A stretch of 64,000 nucleotides of DNA from Anaerosporobacter mobilis DSM 15930 (GCF_900142955.1 NZ_FRCP01000005.1:558001-622000); one strand, 5' to 3'. Shown: positions 8,508 to 17,500, counted from the stretch's first letter. Program-made: numbers and translations. Notes: generated from the letters alone by a model not told the origin.

Positions 8508-9527
8508 CTAATCAAAAGGGAATAGGATTCTTTGACACTCTTCATCAAACATATTATCCCTAGTGATCAGCTGTGTTGATGTGTCTATTCGTGTTTGCTT
8601 TGGCGATTGATTATTAATTAGCCTATATGCACATTCTACACCTAAGTATCCCATTGCATAAGGGTTCTGCACAAGTAATGCATCTACTACACCCTTTTCT
8701 AGCATCTCTACGGATACAATATTACTATCGAATGCTATAACCATTGTTTCATCCGCCAAGTTCTCTTCTTCAATTGCATACCCAACACCAAGACTTGTCC
8801 ATTCATTAAAGGTTACGATAACATTAATCTGCGGATGTTGACGTACCATCCACTTGGTTTCATTCTTGGCATCTTCAGACGTTGATAATACATTCCTTGA
8901 ATCAATTATGGTTACTCTTGAATCCTCTTCTACTGCATCACGAAATCCTTGTTCCCTCTCTTGACCATTGGCTGAGTTCTTATCAAAATTAACTATTCCT
9001 ACGTAAATCGCTTTTTCTGTACTTTCAAGCACTTTCTCTCCTGCTTTTTTTCCTGCTAAGTAATTGTCCGTACTGATTCGACAACTTACCCTATCACTAT
9101 TCACATCACTGTCAATAACAACAACCTTAAGCCCTTGGCTTACTGCATAGTTAATTGCTTCTGCGCAGGCATTATAATCAACCGCCGAAAACACAATTGC
9201 ATCTACTCCGTTTTTCACTGCCTTATTAATTAATTCATTCTGCTTCTCATAATCTTCCTCATTATCTGGACCTTCGAAAGTGATTCCTAGATTATACTCT
9301 GTACTTGCTGCATTCGCGCCAGAGAATACGGACTTCCAAAACTGAGAAGTTGTAGATTTCGTAATAACAGCAATCTCTTGTTTGTTACTATCAACAACAG
9401 CTTTACCATTCGAACTAAGTGAATTCCATATGAAGATACAGCCACCAATACAGATTATAAGAAATAGGATCGCCAACACTACATATAAAACTTTCCTTAG
9501 TATTCGTTTTCCACTATTTTGTACCAT
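8508..9527 (-). CDS. Membrane-anchored sugar-binding protein, probable sensor subunit
   Basis: The protein has 339 aa. One N-terminal transmembrane helix (about residues 14-34) is not followed by a lipobox, and the rest is a periplasmic-binding-protein type 1 domain (Peripla_BP_4; AVITKSTTSQFWKSVFSGA near the start of the fold). It overlaps the sensor kinase gene by 14 bp and has the ribosome binding site AGGAGG. A tethered binding protein co-expressed with a YesM/LytS kinase and a YesN regulator, next to a sugar importer, matches XylFII of the clostridial xylose sensor. It probably presents a bound sugar to the kinase rather than serving transport. The ligand is unknown. Confidence 0.8.
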   Translation of the reverse strand: MVQNSGKRILRKVLYVVLAILFLIICIGGCIFIWNSLSSNGKAVVDSNKQEIAVITKSTTSQFWKSVFSGANAASTEYNLGITFEGPDNEEDYEKQNELINKAVKNGVDAIVFSAVDYNACAEAINYAVSQGLKVVVIDSDVNSDRVSCRISTDNYLAGKKAGEKVLESTEKAIYVGIVNFDKNSANGQEREQGFRDAVEEDSRVTIIDSRNVLSTSEDAKNETKWMVRQHPQINVIVTFNEWTSLGVGYAIEEENLADETMVIAFDSNIVSVEMLEKGVVDALLVQNPYAMGYLGVECAYRLINNQSPKQTRIDTSTQLITRDNMFDEECQRILFPFD

Positions 9528-11271
9528 ATCTGTCCTCCTGTATCTTAGGTATCAAAATAGAAATCTCTGTACCCACATCCAATTCACTTTTTATCGTGAC
9601 TCCATATAGATCCCCAAAGTAAATCTTAATTCGGTCATTCACATTCTTAATACCAATTCCTGTTTTGTCACTGGTTTCTCTTTGTAGTATCTCATTGCAT
9701 TGTTCGTCGGTCATTCCTACACCATTATCAATTACACGAAGCACAATATCCTCTTCTAGCCCGCTTACCTCAATGGTTATGATTCCTTTATCCACCATAT
9801 CAAGACCATGATAGATAGCGTTTTCAATAATGGGTTGCAGAGTTATCTTGTTACATAAGTAAGATAAACACGCTTCATCGATGTTAAAATCATAGCTAAA
9901 TTGGCTCTTATACCGATACTTTTGAATCTTCAAATAACTTTCAGCATGCTGTAATTCTTTTTCTAACGTAATAAGTTCATGCCCTTTACTTATACTAATT
10001 CGGAATAACTTTGCTAAAGAACTTACCATCTCGACCGCTTCCTCGGAACGATGTTCCTCACACATCCACGCAATAGAATCTAACGTATTATACAGAAAAT
10101 GTGGATTAATCTGGGATTGTAATGCATTCAGTTCTGTCTTACGAAGGCTGATTTCTTCTTGTCTAACTTTTTCCATAAGACTTTGAATCTGTACAACCAT
10201 ATGCTCAAAAGAATCTGACAGAGCCGCGATTTCCCTAGTTCCATTAATGTGAGTATATTTAAAGTTCTCAGCATCACTCTCAAAACCGCTCATTGCTTTA
10301 GCAAGACGATTAGCAGGTCTAGATATTAACCTAGAGATGAACAATCCGATTACAAATGCCACAATTAGGACAACCACAAGTAACACAGCAACTATTTGAA
10401 TCATATTCGTTACTTTACTTGTTATTAGCTCGTCTACATAACTCACACCTACGACTCTCCAATCACAATTTTCAACCGTATACATCGTATACATTACATT
10501 GGATTTGGTATAATGACCATCTTCTAGGTTTGCTAATTCCTTCGTATTCTCTTCCTTCAAACCAGAATAGATTAATTGTTGCTGTGGATGATAAACTATG
10601 TTTCCACTCCCATCCATAATAAAGCAGTACCCATGTTGTCCAATACCTACATCATCAATGTAGTTTGCAATATTAGAGAAACGAATATCCATTGTTATCT
10701 GCATCCTCTCCCCTTTGGGATTATCCATTACATGTGATATGGTAACAACCCATGGATAATATCCTTCAAGAAGGGAATTCACATGCGGAGTGGATATGTT
10801 TAATATCTTTTTACTCTCTATAATCTTATTATACGATAGATTTCTTATAGTCTTATCCTTTAATTTGAAGTCACCTGACCAACAATTCATTAGATTACCA
10901 TTCGTATCATAAACAACCACAGAAACTACATCGGTATGAATCTTTAACAAATTAGTGAAGAAATCATTCTTTGTCTTTTCTTCCATACTGATATTATCTC
11001 GTATGCTTTCCATGATTTCACCGATATCTTCTGTGTAGTTTGTTATTGTGTTCTGAACTTGTACGATTGCTTGTTCACTGCTAGTAATAGCACTCTGCTC
11101 CATAGATACTTGGTAAATCTTAATTAAGGTTACTAACACAATTACTACCGCAAATAAAATAATACCTATCACTAACGTAGTCATAATTGTTGATAAGGAG
11201 ACTCTGTTTAAGCGAAGTTTTGGATCAACCTCTTTTTTATTATTTATCTTTTTGTTATTAGGTTTCTTCAT
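9514..11271 (-). CDS. Sensor histidine kinase, YesM/LytS type with Cache sensor domain
   Basis: The protein has 585 aa. A basic N-terminus is followed by TM1 (about residues 27-52), a double-Cache-like extracellular domain (about 55-300, with the DTNGNLMNCWSG and MDGSGNIVYHP strands), TM2, HAMP, and a His_kinase domain with the phosphoacceptor in NPHFLYNTLDS. The ATPase domain shows QPIIENAIYHG and DNGVGM. The start is the ATG at 11271 with AGGAG five bases upstream. It overlaps the regulator gene by 14 bp, as the next gene overlaps it, which points to tight co-translation. Confidence 0.92.
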   Translation of the reverse strand: MKKPNNKKINNKKEVDPKLRLNRVSLSTIMTTLVIGIILFAVVIVLVTLIKIYQVSMEQSAITSSEQAIVQVQNTITNYTEDIGEIMESIRDNISMEEKTKNDFFTNLLKIHTDVVSVVVYDTNGNLMNCWSGDFKLKDKTIRNLSYNKIIESKKILNISTPHVNSLLEGYYPWVVTISHVMDNPKGERMQITMDIRFSNIANYIDDVGIGQHGYCFIMDGSGNIVYHPQQQLIYSGLKEENTKELANLEDGHYTKSNVMYTMYTVENCDWRVVGVSYVDELITSKVTNMIQIVAVLLVVVLIVAFVIGLFISRLISRPANRLAKAMSGFESDAENFKYTHINGTREIAALSDSFEHMVVQIQSLMEKVRQEEISLRKTELNALQSQINPHFLYNTLDSIAWMCEEHRSEEAVEMVSSLAKLFRISISKGHELITLEKELQHAESYLKIQKYRYKSQFSYDFNIDEACLSYLCNKITLQPIIENAIYHGLDMVDKGIITIEVSGLEEDIVLRVIDNGVGMTDEQCNEILQRETSDKTGIGIKNVNDRIKIYFGDLYGVTIKSELDVGTEISILIPKIQEDRYGTK

Positions 11272-12844
11272 TGTTTCTCCTACACATAATAGGCGATTCC
11301 CCAGTATATTTTTTAAAACAATAACTAAAATAATGTTGATCACTGTAACCGCATTTTTCTGAAATCTCTCTAATTTTCATAGAGGAACATAGGATTAAAT
11401 CCTTCGCAATCTCAATTCTTTTCTTCGTTAGTAACTCAATAAATGTACTATCTGTATATTTCTTAATCAATGCACTTAAATAATTGGGACTTACCGCAAT
11501 CTCATTACTTATAGAGACCAAGGATAAATCTGTATCCATGTATTTTCTCTCTATTAATTCAAGAGCTTTTTCACAAATTACCTTACTACTCTTTTTTCTC
11601 TGTTCTGCTATTAAGTCCCTTGCGGATAAGCAAAAATCAATATAACGCTTACGTATCTGTGAAGAGTCAGCCATAAACATCTGATTCAAAAAAGAAATAT
11701 GCTTCTCTAGCTCCGTTACCGCATCGTCTTCTGCTACTGCGTAAACAATACGAAATACTTCCGATATCAGCTGTGTCATCATAAAATTGGCTACCACCTG
11801 TGATATACATCGCTTATCCATTGTATCAAAAAAGGCATTCAGATAATTCTCTAACTCTTGTTTCGTACCCCCTCGAATTAGGCTTTCAACTTCACTGATA
11901 GAGTCCTGAATCTTCTCTAAATCAAAGTCTTCTGTTCTCTCTACATCAGATATGAAATATACACTTGTTCCACTTCTTCTAGAATATCCAATCGCATTCA
12001 TCGCCTCAATATAAGCCTCATGGGCACCAATTATTTGTTTTACTGGTCTACTAATTCCTATAGAACAAGATAATTTCATAATACGTTTTACATTCTGTGC
12101 GATCTCTTCAACCGCAATATGTAGATACTTATCAAAATCTGATAACGTGGCCATTAATAGAGATACCACTTTGCCTTCTGTATAAAAACTAACATGCTTT
12201 ATGTACTTACGTAAGATACTATCAATAGCATTCACACTTGCTCTAGTAGTACAATTATTGTCCTCTAAATCCAATATACTAGTAACTACTACGGTATAAT
12301 GCAACTCACTATTCTCTTCCTTTAATAAACCGTATGAAACTGCTTCCTTCATAATTTGATCGTTCTTACTTTCCTTGTTTCTCTCTTGATATCCATCAAG
12401 AATTAATGACATAAGGAAGCTAGAACCTTCTACTTGTTCAGAGTTTTGTGATGCAAATTCGCTGAATTTATCATCAATCTTACTTTTAATTCTCTTTAAC
12501 TCTTCTGTTAGACCTGCTGATGTTATCGGTTTTAGCATATAACTCACAATATTATATTGTATTGCTTGTTGTGCATAGCTAAAGTCATCATACCCACTGA
12601 TGAATGCAATTTGCATCGCTGGTCTAATCTCTCTTACTTGTCTTGCAAGTTCAATACCTGATATAAAAGGCATTCGAATATCGGTTAATAACAAATCTGG
12701 TTCTAGTTTTTCAACTAGCTCTAGTGCTTCTGCTCCGTTTTCTGCTTCCCCAATAACAGAAAATCCAAGGCTTTCAAAGTCAACCTTCCGGATTAGTGCA
12801 CGACGTAGTTCTTCTTCATCATCTGCTACTACAACTGTATACAT
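11258..12844 (-). CDS. Response regulator, YesN type (REC plus AraC DNA-binding domain)
   Basis: The protein has 528 aa. The receiver domain (about 1-120) shows the acidic pair DDEEEL, the phosphorylated Asp in LLLTDIRMP and the conserved Lys in YMLKPI. A middle region of about 280 aa of unknown fold is followed by a C-terminal AraC-type double helix-turn-helix (about 420-528, with SPNYLSALIKKYT and CGYSDQHYFSYCFKKYTGESP). It is first in a three-gene operon with the kinase and the anchored binding protein. It most likely activates mglBAC, the next transcription unit downstream. Confidence 0.92.
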   Translation of the reverse strand: MYTVVVADDEEELRRALIRKVDFESLGFSVIGEAENGAEALELVEKLEPDLLLTDIRMPFISGIELARQVREIRPAMQIAFISGYDDFSYAQQAIQYNIVSYMLKPITSAGLTEELKRIKSKIDDKFSEFASQNSEQVEGSSFLMSLILDGYQERNKESKNDQIMKEAVSYGLLKEENSELHYTVVVTSILDLEDNNCTTRASVNAIDSILRKYIKHVSFYTEGKVVSLLMATLSDFDKYLHIAVEEIAQNVKRIMKLSCSIGISRPVKQIIGAHEAYIEAMNAIGYSRRSGTSVYFISDVERTEDFDLEKIQDSISEVESLIRGGTKQELENYLNAFFDTMDKRCISQVVANFMMTQLISEVFRIVYAVAEDDAVTELEKHISFLNQMFMADSSQIRKRYIDFCLSARDLIAEQRKKSSKVICEKALELIERKYMDTDLSLVSISNEIAVSPNYLSALIKKYTDSTFIELLTKKRIEIAKDLILCSSMKIREISEKCGYSDQHYFSYCFKKYTGESPIMCRRNNEET

Positions 12845-12922
12845 ACCATTCTCCTTTGGTTTACATTATTGTACAGTATAATAATAATACGTTTTATCAA
12901 AGCAGTAAATAGAAATATAGGC

Positions 12923-12964
12923 TAGACCTAAAAAATCAACCTTTCGGTTGATTTTTTAGGTCTA
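12923..12964. terminator. Strong bidirectional-type terminator after gpx1
   Basis: TAGACCTAAAAAATCAACC and its exact reverse complement flank a TTTC loop: a 19-bp perfect stem. It lies 19 bp after the stop of the first glutathione peroxidase gene and before the promoter region of the YesN-type regulator. Confidence 0.85.
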
Positions 12965-12982
12965 GATTTATATATTGTATTC

Positions 12983-13528
12983 TTATAGTAATTCTTTGAT
13001 TTTTGCTTCTACGTGTTTCATATCTTCTGTTGGTTCAAATCGTTCCACTACATTCCCAGCTCGGTCCACTAAAAACTTCGTAAAGTTCCATTTGATGTCT
13101 GGTTCGTTTTTAAAATTAGGATTCGCTTCACCTAATAGATTTTCTAACACAGAAGTTAACTTATGGTTTGGATCAAATCCCCCGAAACCTTTTTGTGAAA
13201 CAAGATGTTTGTATAATGGAATGGCGTTTTCACCGTTTACTTCAATCTTCGAGAACTGAGAATATTTAACACCATAATTTAATGTACAAAATTGTTTGAT
13301 ATCTTCATCGGTTCCAGGTGCTTGATTTCCAAACTGATTACAAGGGAAATCTAGAATTTCAAATCCTTTGTCCGCATATTGGTCATATAATTTCTGTAAT
13401 TCCTCATATTGCGGAGTAAATCCACATTCTGTTGCAGTGTTTACAATCAATAACACCTTTCCTTCATAATCTTTTAATGAAACCTCAGTTCCATTCTTTG
13501 CTTTTACTGTAAAATCATAAATATTCAT
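12983..13528 (-). CDS. Cys-type glutathione peroxidase (thioredoxin-dependent), copy 1
   Basis: The protein has 181 aa. The peroxidatic residue is Cys35 (NTATECGF), with a second conserved Cys63 in DFPCNQFG, Gln69, and the WNFTKF motif supplying the Trp-Asn of the catalytic tetrad. Cys81 (QFCTLNYG) is at the resolving position of thioredoxin-dependent enzymes, so electrons probably come from thioredoxin and not glutathione. It carries an extra loop of about 25 residues (GFGGFDPNH..) missing from copy 3. It should reduce organic hydroperoxides or H2O2. The Rrf2 gene lies 107 bp upstream. Confidence 0.92.
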   Translation of the reverse strand: MNIYDFTVKAKNGTEVSLKDYEGKVLLIVNTATECGFTPQYEELQKLYDQYADKGFEILDFPCNQFGNQAPGTDEDIKQFCTLNYGVKYSQFSKIEVNGENAIPLYKHLVSQKGFGGFDPNHKLTSVLENLLGEANPNFKNEPDIKWNFTKFLVDRAGNVVERFEPTEDMKHVEAKIKELL

Positions 13529-13635
13529 ATGCTTCTTACTTCCTTTCTTTTATTATATTAATAGTAAAACAGACCTACGTACATATCCGATCCTATACAT
13601 AAGAACGTTTTATATTTATTATATTACCAAAATCA

Positions 13636-14046
13636 TTAACCAAAAATCTTTTGATCAATATCAAGAACTGTAATCTCGCGTAGGACTTCCACACAAGCAT
13701 TATTCATTTTACCATACACATCATCCATAATAGCACCCATACCAGATGCAATTTGACAATTATTATCCATGTCACCTGTTTGCTTAGAAACAGTGATCGG
13801 TGCTTCTTCTAAAGAAACTAATACCTGCTTAAGATTGACCGCCGAGGAATCCAGAGGGAAATAGTATCCTCCTTCTTTACCTTCCTTCGTAGCAATCAAT
13901 TCTGCTTTTTTTAATTTTGCTAGAACTTTTCGTAGCCTTGCCGGATTTGTACAAACATTACTAGCTATTTGTTCACTACTTTGGCAATCTCCTTTATGGT
14001 TAAGAAACACAAGTGCATGTACTGCTATCGCAAACTCACTCGTCAT
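13636..14046 (-). CDS. Rrf2-family transcriptional regulator (next to gpx1)
   Basis: The protein has 136 aa starting MTSEFAIAVHALVFL, the normal start of Rrf2 proteins. AAAGGA upstream supports the ATG at 14046, not the earlier start at 14160. A winged helix-turn-helix (SSEQIASNVCTNPARLRKVLAKL) is followed by a wing (KEGGYYFPL) and a C-terminal helix. Three cysteines are present, one in the recognition-helix region and two in the C-terminal half about 20 residues apart; the IscR-type triad is not evident. It probably senses redox or electrophile stress. Likely targets are itself and the flanking gpx1 and rclA genes. Confidence 0.85.
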   Translation of the reverse strand: MTSEFAIAVHALVFLNHKGDCQSSEQIASNVCTNPARLRKVLAKLKKAELIATKEGKEGGYYFPLDSSAVNLKQVLVSLEEAPITVSKQTGDMDNNCQIASGMGAIMDDVYGKMNNACVEVLREITVLDIDQKIFG

Positions 14047-14182
14047 ATTAATGATTCCTTTCCCTTGCTGACATTTCTGCACGTTTTTTATAGTATACTC
14101 CTTTTCCATATAAATAAAAACCCTAATGCCATACGATTCCAGTATTTTTTCTTCTATCAATTTTGCTTATATATCTATCTTA

Positions 14183-15556
14183 CTACATTGAGAATAAATC
14201 ATTCAAGGCTTCTGTCATAGTTGGATGCGTAAATATTTGATTTTTTAATTGAGAAGCATCTGCGTTATAGTCCATCGCCATCTTAACAACATTAATCATC
14301 TCATACGATTCTTCACATAGAAGCATAACTCCTAGAATCTTGTCTGTATCTTTGTGTACAATAGCTTTTAGCATTCCCTCCGTACGTTTCAAAACTTGTG
14401 CCTTTGGTATTGCTGCTACTGGCATCTTCAAGACCCTTATCGGAATATTTCTTTCCTTTGCTTCTTTTTCATTCATTCCTACTCTTGCATACGGAGTATC
14501 AAGAAACACGGAATATGGAATGTTCTTCCTCGTCTGTCTTGTATATGGTACTTTATTAACTGCAGATTCACCAACAGATAAGGCTCCCTCTATAATACGA
14601 TAATCATCTAATGAAAGATAAGTATATTGCGCTTCTCCAGTCACATCACCCATAGCCCAGATATTCGGTACTGATGTATGTAGATATTCATCCACTACTA
14701 TTGCACCTCTCGCATCCATATCTACGCCAATACTATCAAGGTTCAATCCCATCGTATTCGGTTTACGACCAGTAGCAACTAATATAGCGTCCGCTTCTTT
14801 ACGATACTCTGTATTATTCTTAGTAAATACTACTTCATTCTCTTCCACACGAATATTCTGTACACCAAGTTCAAAACATATACCTTTCTTTGTCATAATC
14901 TCTTTGATGCTATCTGCTATATCCTTATCTTCCTTTGGTAAAAATCCTTCTTCTCGTTGAATTACAGTAACTTCAGAACCAAAATTATGATACATAGAAG
15001 CAATCTCAAGTCCAATATAACCAGCACCTATAATACATAGCTGTTTAGGAAGATTTCTATTCTCTAATAATGTCTCACTTGTATGGACATATGCATTCCC
15101 TTGTATACCTTCAATAGGTGGAGTATTTGGTGTAGCACCCGTATTGATAAAAATCTGATTTCCTTCTAAAACTATTTTTTCATCTTGCATCTCTACATTA
15201 ACTTTGTTCTCTGATTCAAAACTTGCTTCTCCATGATAGATTGTTATGTTTTCAAATTGATTCAGCTTATCATAGTTTTTTCCTCGTAACATAGTTACTA
15301 ATGTATTCTTATCCTCTATTGCACGCTTATAAGCCTCTGCCTTTTCATCAAAACCTCCTTCTTCATTGGCTACTTGATGTGCTTTTTCTCTTAAGAATTT
15401 GGTAGGAATACAACCAACATTGATACAAGTTCCTCCATACATCTTCTCTGATTTCTCAATAAGTGCAATCTTTTTGTTCTGTTTTGCTAAGGATGCTGCT
15501 AATGTTTTCCCTGCTTTTCCAAACCCAATTATAATGACATCATAAATCATATTCAA
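14183..15556 (-). CDS. rclA: RclA-like flavin disulfide reductase
   Basis: The protein has 457 aa of the pyridine-nucleotide disulfide oxidoreductase class. The FAD-binding GFGKAGKTLA, the redox-active pair in GGTCINVGCIPTK (Cys spaced by four), an NADH-binding IIGAGYIGLEIAS, and the second FAD motif in WAMGDVTG are all visible. The wording GFGKAGKTLA plus MYGGTCIN fits E. coli RclA, the hypochlorous-acid-induced copper reductase, better than dihydrolipoamide dehydrogenase or MerA; there is no MerA metal-binding domain. It has its own TTGACA-17-TATAAT promoter, which is covered by a TGTAA-N9-TTACA operator. Confidence 0.85.
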   Translation of the reverse strand: MNMIYDVIIIGFGKAGKTLAASLAKQNKKIALIEKSEKMYGGTCINVGCIPTKFLREKAHQVANEEGGFDEKAEAYKRAIEDKNTLVTMLRGKNYDKLNQFENITIYHGEASFESENKVNVEMQDEKIVLEGNQIFINTGATPNTPPIEGIQGNAYVHTSETLLENRNLPKQLCIIGAGYIGLEIASMYHNFGSEVTVIQREEGFLPKEDKDIADSIKEIMTKKGICFELGVQNIRVEENEVVFTKNNTEYRKEADAILVATGRKPNTMGLNLDSIGVDMDARGAIVVDEYLHTSVPNIWAMGDVTGEAQYTYLSLDDYRIIEGALSVGESAVNKVPYTRQTRKNIPYSVFLDTPYARVGMNEKEAKERNIPIRVLKMPVAAIPKAQVLKRTEGMLKAIVHKDTDKILGVMLLCEESYEMINVVKMAMDYNADASQLKNQIFTHPTMTEALNDLFSM

Positions 15557-15590
15557 CCTCCAACTACGATCTTATTTGTTATTTTATAAC

Positions 15591-15623
15591 TGTAATTATA
15601 ATTGTTACAGTTTAATATGTCAA
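15591..15623 (-). promoter_or_regulatory. rclA promoter with TGTAA-N9-TTACA operator
   Basis: -35 TTGACA (15618-15623), 17-nt spacer, -10 TATAAT (15595-15600): a full consensus promoter. The palindrome TGTAA-N9-TTACA (15591-15609) covers the -10, so a bound protein should repress. The same palindrome is on the ywnB and ywnA promoters. Confidence 0.75.
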
Positions 15624-15725
15624 GACTTTAAACTTCTCTTTTCAACTTATATTCTTATCCTTTATCTTTTTATTTTTCGTTTCATTTGGATATAGAATAT
15701 ACAAGTTGATATTGGTCAATCAAAA

Positions 15726-15759
15726 AATCGCCTTCGAAGATAAACTTCATAAGGCGATT
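15726..15759 (-). terminator. Terminator after ohrR
   Basis: On the minus strand AATCGCCTT and AAGGCGATT pair around a loop with inner pairing GAAG/CTTC, followed by TTTTTTG. It lies about 20 bp after the ohrR stop codon. Confidence 0.85.
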
Positions 15760-15781
15760 CAACGGACAAATATCTAGTTAA

Positions 15782-16207
15782 TTACTTTAGTACTTTATAT
15801 AACAACTCATATAACTTCAAAGCTTCTTCTGGACTCAAATCGATACAGCTTCCTACCTTGCTAGGGATATCTACTGCCTCTTCCCTTAACTGTTTTCCTT
15901 GACTTGTTAAAGTTACATCTAGATTTCTCTCATCTTCCTTTGATCTAGAACGAGATACATACCCCTTGGCTTCCAACTTCTTAAGTACAGGTGTTAAAGT
16001 ACCAGAATCAAGATATAGACATTCTCCTAGTTCTTTTACTGTAATTTTACTCTTTTCCCACATCACTAGCATTACAATATACTGTGTATAAGTTAAATCT
16101 ATTTCATCAAGAAATGGTTTATAACGTCTTACTACTTCTTTTGAGCACGCATATAACGGAAAGCATAGTTGATTTTCAAGTTTTAGAAGATCATACTTAT
16201 TACTCAT
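15782..16207 (-). CDS. ohrR: OhrR-like MarR-family peroxide sensor
   Basis: The protein has 141 aa. The N-terminal helix LENQLCFPLYACSKE holds the reactive Cys15 at the position used by OhrR to sense organic hydroperoxides, with a second Cys21. The winged helix-turn-helix (VKELGECLYLDSGTLTPVLK) and wing (SRSKEDERNLDVTLT) match the OhrR subgroup of MarR. It follows gpx2, and inverted repeats with TACAAT/ATTGTA half-sites lie on its own promoter and on that of gpx3-gpx2. It should repress the peroxidases until oxidised. No ohr gene is in the window, so here OhrR appears paired with glutathione peroxidases. Confidence 0.9.
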   Translation of the reverse strand: MSNKYDLLKLENQLCFPLYACSKEVVRRYKPFLDEIDLTYTQYIVMLVMWEKSKITVKELGECLYLDSGTLTPVLKKLEAKGYVSRSRSKEDERNLDVTLTSQGKQLREEAVDIPSKVGSCIDLSPEEALKLYELLYKVLK

Positions 16208-16228
16208 TCAAAACCCTCTTTTCTTTTC

Positions 16229-16285
16229 ATTGTTTACAATTTAATTTACCATACCTTCTGCTCAATTACAATTCCTTATTGTAGT
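16229..16285 (-). promoter_or_regulatory. ohrR promoter region with two OhrR-box-like palindromes
   Basis: ATTACAAT-N5-ATTGTAGT (16265-16285) overlaps a -35 TTGTAA followed after 17 nt by -10 TAAATT. ATTGTTTACAAT (16229-16240) is a second palindrome near the start. Known OhrR operators have TACAATT/AATTGTA symmetry, so autoregulation is likely. Confidence 0.5.
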
Positions 16286-16293
16286 AACGAATT

Positions 16294-16848
16294 CTACAAT
16301 GCCTCTAACAACTCTCTAACCTTATATTCAACATCTCCCATGTCCTCCGTCGGTTCAAATCTTTCAATTACCTTACCTTCACCATTAACTAGGAATTTAG
16401 TAAAGTTCCATTTAATATCAGGCTCATTCTTATAGTTGGGATTTGACTGTTTTATAAAATCTTCGAAAGCTATCGCCTGCTTATTATCTCTATTGAAACC
16501 TTTGAAGCCCTGTTCTTTTACAAGGTATTGATAGAGGGGGATTGCATGTTCACCCTTAACATCAATCTTAGAAAACTGCGGAAACTTAATCCCAAACCTA
16601 GCGTCACAAAAAGTAATTATTTCCTCGTCGGTACCCGGTGCTTGATTTCCAAACTGGTTACATGGGAAATCTAATATTACAAATCCAGCATGAGCATATT
16701 TCTCAAACATATCTTGTAATTCATCATATTGTGGTGTAAATCCACATTCTGTTGCCGTATTAACGATTAACAATACATTACCCTTATACTTTTCTAAAGA
16801 AACTTCCGTTCCGTCCTTTGCAATAACCTTAAAATCATAAATATTCAT
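16294..16848 (-). CDS. Cys-type glutathione peroxidase, copy 2
   Basis: The protein has 184 aa, the same architecture as copy 1: peroxidatic Cys in NTATECGFTPQY, Cys in DFPCNQFG, Gln, WNFTKF, resolving-position Cys in TFCDARFG, and the extra loop (GFKGFNRDNK..NPNYKNEPD). Copies 1 and 2 are clearly close paralogues. It lies 34 bp after copy 3 and 86 bp before ohrR, and is probably co-transcribed with copy 3 from the promoter at 17402-17430. It probably reduces organic hydroperoxides with thioredoxin as donor. Confidence 0.92.
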   Translation of the reverse strand: MNIYDFKVIAKDGTEVSLEKYKGNVLLIVNTATECGFTPQYDELQDMFEKYAHAGFVILDFPCNQFGNQAPGTDEEIITFCDARFGIKFPQFSKIDVKGEHAIPLYQYLVKEQGFKGFNRDNKQAIAFEDFIKQSNPNYKNEPDIKWNFTKFLVNGEGKVIERFEPTEDMGDVEYKVRELLEAL

Positions 16849-16882
16849 CTAAATCACCTTTCCTTCCAAATATCATATAGCT

Positions 16883-17356
16883 TTATAGTAGTTTACTGAT
16901 ATACTCTTCAATTTTTATGGGTTCAACTGTTGGTGCAAATCGTTCAACAACATTACCTTTTCTATCAATTAAAAACTTTGTAAAATTCCATTTAATTTTA
17001 TTCCCCATGATACCATTTTTCTGTTTCTTAAGATACGTATACAAAGGCTCTTCATTCTTTCCATTGACATCCACTTTATTAAACTGTTGAAACGTTATTC
17101 CATATCGCATAGTGCAAAATGTAGCAATCTCATCACTGTCACCAGGTGCTTGATGGCCAAATTGATTACACGGAAAATCTAATATCTCAAAACCTTTATC
17201 CTTATATTTATCATATAAATCTTGTAAGCCATTATATTGTGGGGTAAATCCACATCCTGTTGCCGTATTAACAATCAATAAAACTTTACCTTCATACTGT
17301 TTCATATCTAGTAAACTGCCTTTATTATCTTTGACTTTATAATCGTATAACTCCAT
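16883..17356 (-). CDS. Cys-type glutathione peroxidase, copy 3 (short form)
   Basis: The protein has 157 aa, the standard bacterial length. It lacks the extra loop of copies 1 and 2. The active-site motif is NTATGCGFTPQY, so the residue before the peroxidatic Cys is Gly and not Glu. DFPCNQFG, the resolving-position Cys (TFCTMRYG) and WNFTKF are intact. It leads the gpx3-gpx2 unit behind a good sigma-A promoter with an OhrR-box-like spacer. It probably arose by older divergence, not by the recent duplication that gave copies 1 and 2. Confidence 0.92.
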   Translation of the reverse strand: MELYDYKVKDNKGSLLDMKQYEGKVLLIVNTATGCGFTPQYNGLQDLYDKYKDKGFEILDFPCNQFGHQAPGDSDEIATFCTMRYGITFQQFNKVDVNGKNEEPLYTYLKKQKNGIMGNKIKWNFTKFLIDRKGNVVERFAPTVEPIKIEEYISKLL

Positions 17357-17401
17357 AAACTTCTCCCTTCAATTTAATTTAATTCGATTTTTATAAATTT
17401 A

Positions 17402-17430
17402 ATTTTATACAATTTAATTTTACTTGTCAA
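17402..17430 (-). promoter_or_regulatory. gpx3-gpx2 promoter with OhrR-box-like spacer
   Basis: -35 TTGACA (17425-17430), 17-nt spacer, -10 TAAAAT (17402-17407). The spacer holds TACAATT-T-AATTTTA (17408-17422), one base off a TACAATT-N-AATTGTA palindrome. A repressor there would block RNA polymerase directly. Confidence 0.6.
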
Positions 17431-17455
17431 TATTTATTTTACAATTAATACAAAA

Positions 17456-17500
17456 ACAAGGCTATGTACGTATAAAATACATGGTACATAGCCTTGTTTT
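17456..17500. terminator. Terminator after ywnB
   Basis: CAAGGCTATGTAC and GTACATAGCCTTG form a 13-bp perfect stem flanked by A-runs and T-runs, so it can stop transcription from both sides. It lies about 90 bp after the ywnB stop codon and just upstream of the gpx3 promoter. Confidence 0.8.

Noticed and set aside
12983..17356. Selenocysteine in the glutathione peroxidases
   Set aside because: All three active sites read a normal Cys codon (NTATECG, NTATGCG) and no in-frame TGA is present.
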